Positions 5,485 to 6,186 of a stretch of DNA of 6,186 nucleotides are shown here, one piece after another (the first letter of the stretch is position 1; each line of letters starts with the position of its first letter). This DNA is from Spartobacteria bacterium (GTDB taxonomy: Bacteria > Verrucomicrobiota > Verrucomicrobiia > Chthoniobacterales > Chthoniobacteraceae). Position numbers and translations under genes: made by a program. The DNA lies in assembly GCA_025355595.1 (NCBI GenBank), contig JANXZI010000732.1, positions 1 to 6,186 of the forward strand. The letters run 5' to 3'. The notes under the pieces are model-generated. The model made no database searches. It had not been told where the DNA came from and was given only the letters and a program-made list of their open reading frames with translations.

Positions 5485-6125
5485 TGGCGGCACGGAAGCG
5501 CACGCATTCCGAATCTCGCGAGGCCGGGCCGCAAGCCCGGCCTTTGCTTATTCTGGCGTCGGCATCGCCTCGCCGGCGCGCGCTGCTCACGGAGCACGGC
5601 TATGCATTCGAGGCTCGCGTGCCGCAGGGCGTGGAGGAAATCGCGCCCGCGCATTTATCCCCGGGCGAGACGGTGCTCGGCAATGCGCGGGCCAAGGCGC
5701 GCACCGCATTGGCGGACCTTGCGCCCGGTGAAAATGCGGTCGTGCTCGGCGTGGATACGGAGGTTTTTTTCGACGGCCGCGTGCTCGGCAAACCCGCGGA
5801 CATGGATGCCGCGTTCGCGATGCTGCGCCGGCTGAACGGGCGCACGCACGACGTGTACTCCGGCGTGTGGATCGTGGCACGCGGCAGGGAGCGCGGCTTC
5901 ATCGAGGTCACCGGCGTGCGTTTCCACCGCCGCACGGATGCGGAACTGAAGCGTTACCTCGCGCGCATCCACCCGCTCGACAAGGCGGGCGCCTACGCCG
6001 CGCAGGAGGATCGCGGCGAGATGATCGCGCACGTCGAGGGATCGTTCTCGAATGTGATCGGCCTGCCGATGGAGCGGCTGCGCACCGAACTCCGGAAGTT
6101 TGGCGTCCGCGGCGGCGTGCGGTGA
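5484..6125 (+). CDS. maf: Maf-family nucleoside triphosphate pyrophosphatase
   Basis: 213 residues from the ATG at 5484, overlapping the DUF4412 stop by one base. Maf enzymes hydrolyse nucleoside triphosphates, often dTTP, UTP or modified bases, to monophosphate and pyrophosphate in the cytoplasm as house-cleaning enzymes. Signature motifs in order: LILASASPRRRALL (22-35), NARAKA (67-72), GVDT (89-92), LGKP (101-104), GRTHDVYSGV (119-128), the conserved DKAGAYAAQ (166-174) with D166, and EGSFSNVIGLP (185-195). DKAGAY fits the dTTP/UTP-type (YhdE-like) branch better than the YceF branch, by recollection. Residues 1-20 are a polar extension absent from typical Maf proteins, which begin a few residues before LILASASPRR. 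A terminator-like hairpin lies within it. A TTG at 5544 would give 193 residues, the usual family length, so the true start is uncertain. Confidence 0.92.
   Translation: MAARKRTHSESREAGPQARPLLILASASPRRRALLTEHGYAFEARVPQGVEEIAPAHLSPGETVLGNARAKARTALADLAPGENAVVLGVDTEVFFDGRVLGKPADMDAAFAMLRRLNGRTHDVYSGVWIVARGRERGFIEVTGVRFHRRTDAELKRYLARIHPLDKAGAYAAQEDRGEMIAHVEGSFSNVIGLPMERLRTELRKFGVRGGVR
5521..5555 (+). terminator. Strong terminator-like hairpin at the DUF4412/maf junction
   Basis: AGGCCGGGC (5521-5529) and GCCCGGCCT (5535-5543) form a perfect 9-bp GC-rich stem with a 5-nt CGCAA loop. A T-rich stretch follows (TTTGCTTATTCT from 5543). It starts 36 nt after the DUF4412 stop, where a terminator for that gene would be expected, yet it lies inside the annotated Maf reading frame. 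It may cut maf transcription, or control maf translation if maf starts at the TTG at 5544 just after the stem. Confidence 0.5.
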
Positions 6126-6186
6126 AAATCGGCTCGTCCGTTTGTTGTGCAGTGACTGGCTGAGATGCATGCGGCGGGCGAACTTC

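Noticed and set aside
6126..6186. Start of another gene at ATG 6165 or 6169
   Set aside because: Only a few codons fit before the window ends and no promoter or ribosome site supports either ATG.

Overview
This 6.2 kb, GC-rich window holds seven plausible protein genes, all on the + strand, with no RNA gene, transposase or CRISPR array. The tentative organism call is Verrucomicrobiota or a related PVC-group soil or freshwater bacterium. It rests on the high GC, near-absence of Shine-Dalgarno motifs, a DUF4412 and a DUF3592 protein, and intergenic tandem heptamer repeats. This is recollection of such genomes, not a database match.

Left block (1-2411): the 3' end of an unidentified gene, then a six-helix membrane protein with two DUF3592-like extracytoplasmic domains and a probable arrestin-like cytoplasmic tail. 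Its stop overlaps (ATGA) the start of a 133-residue stand-alone protein that looks like a diverged copy of that tail. The two form a translationally coupled pair and are the best candidate here for an undescribed module.

Middle block (2412-3842): a long inverted repeat of GGGCGTT heptamers, then a small P-loop ATPase and a GNAT acetyltransferase. The ATPase and GNAT genes are preceded by promoter-like sequences of identical geometry: TTGC exactly 35 nt before an ATG, and a TA-starting hexamer ending 6 nt before it. This suggests leaderless transcripts. For the ATPase, that ATG opens a 9-codon mini-ORF whose stop overlaps the GTG start of the ATPase.

Right block (3843-6186): a free-standing class I glutamine amidotransferase, then a 155-bp gap with a palindrome and a degenerate hexamer repeat. 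Next come a secreted DUF4412 protein and a Maf-type nucleotide pyrophosphatase, which overlap by one base (TAATG). A perfect terminator-like hairpin lies inside the first 20 codons annotated for Maf, which questions its start. Apart from the two overlapping pairs the genes seem functionally unrelated. The last 61 bases show no supportable feature.
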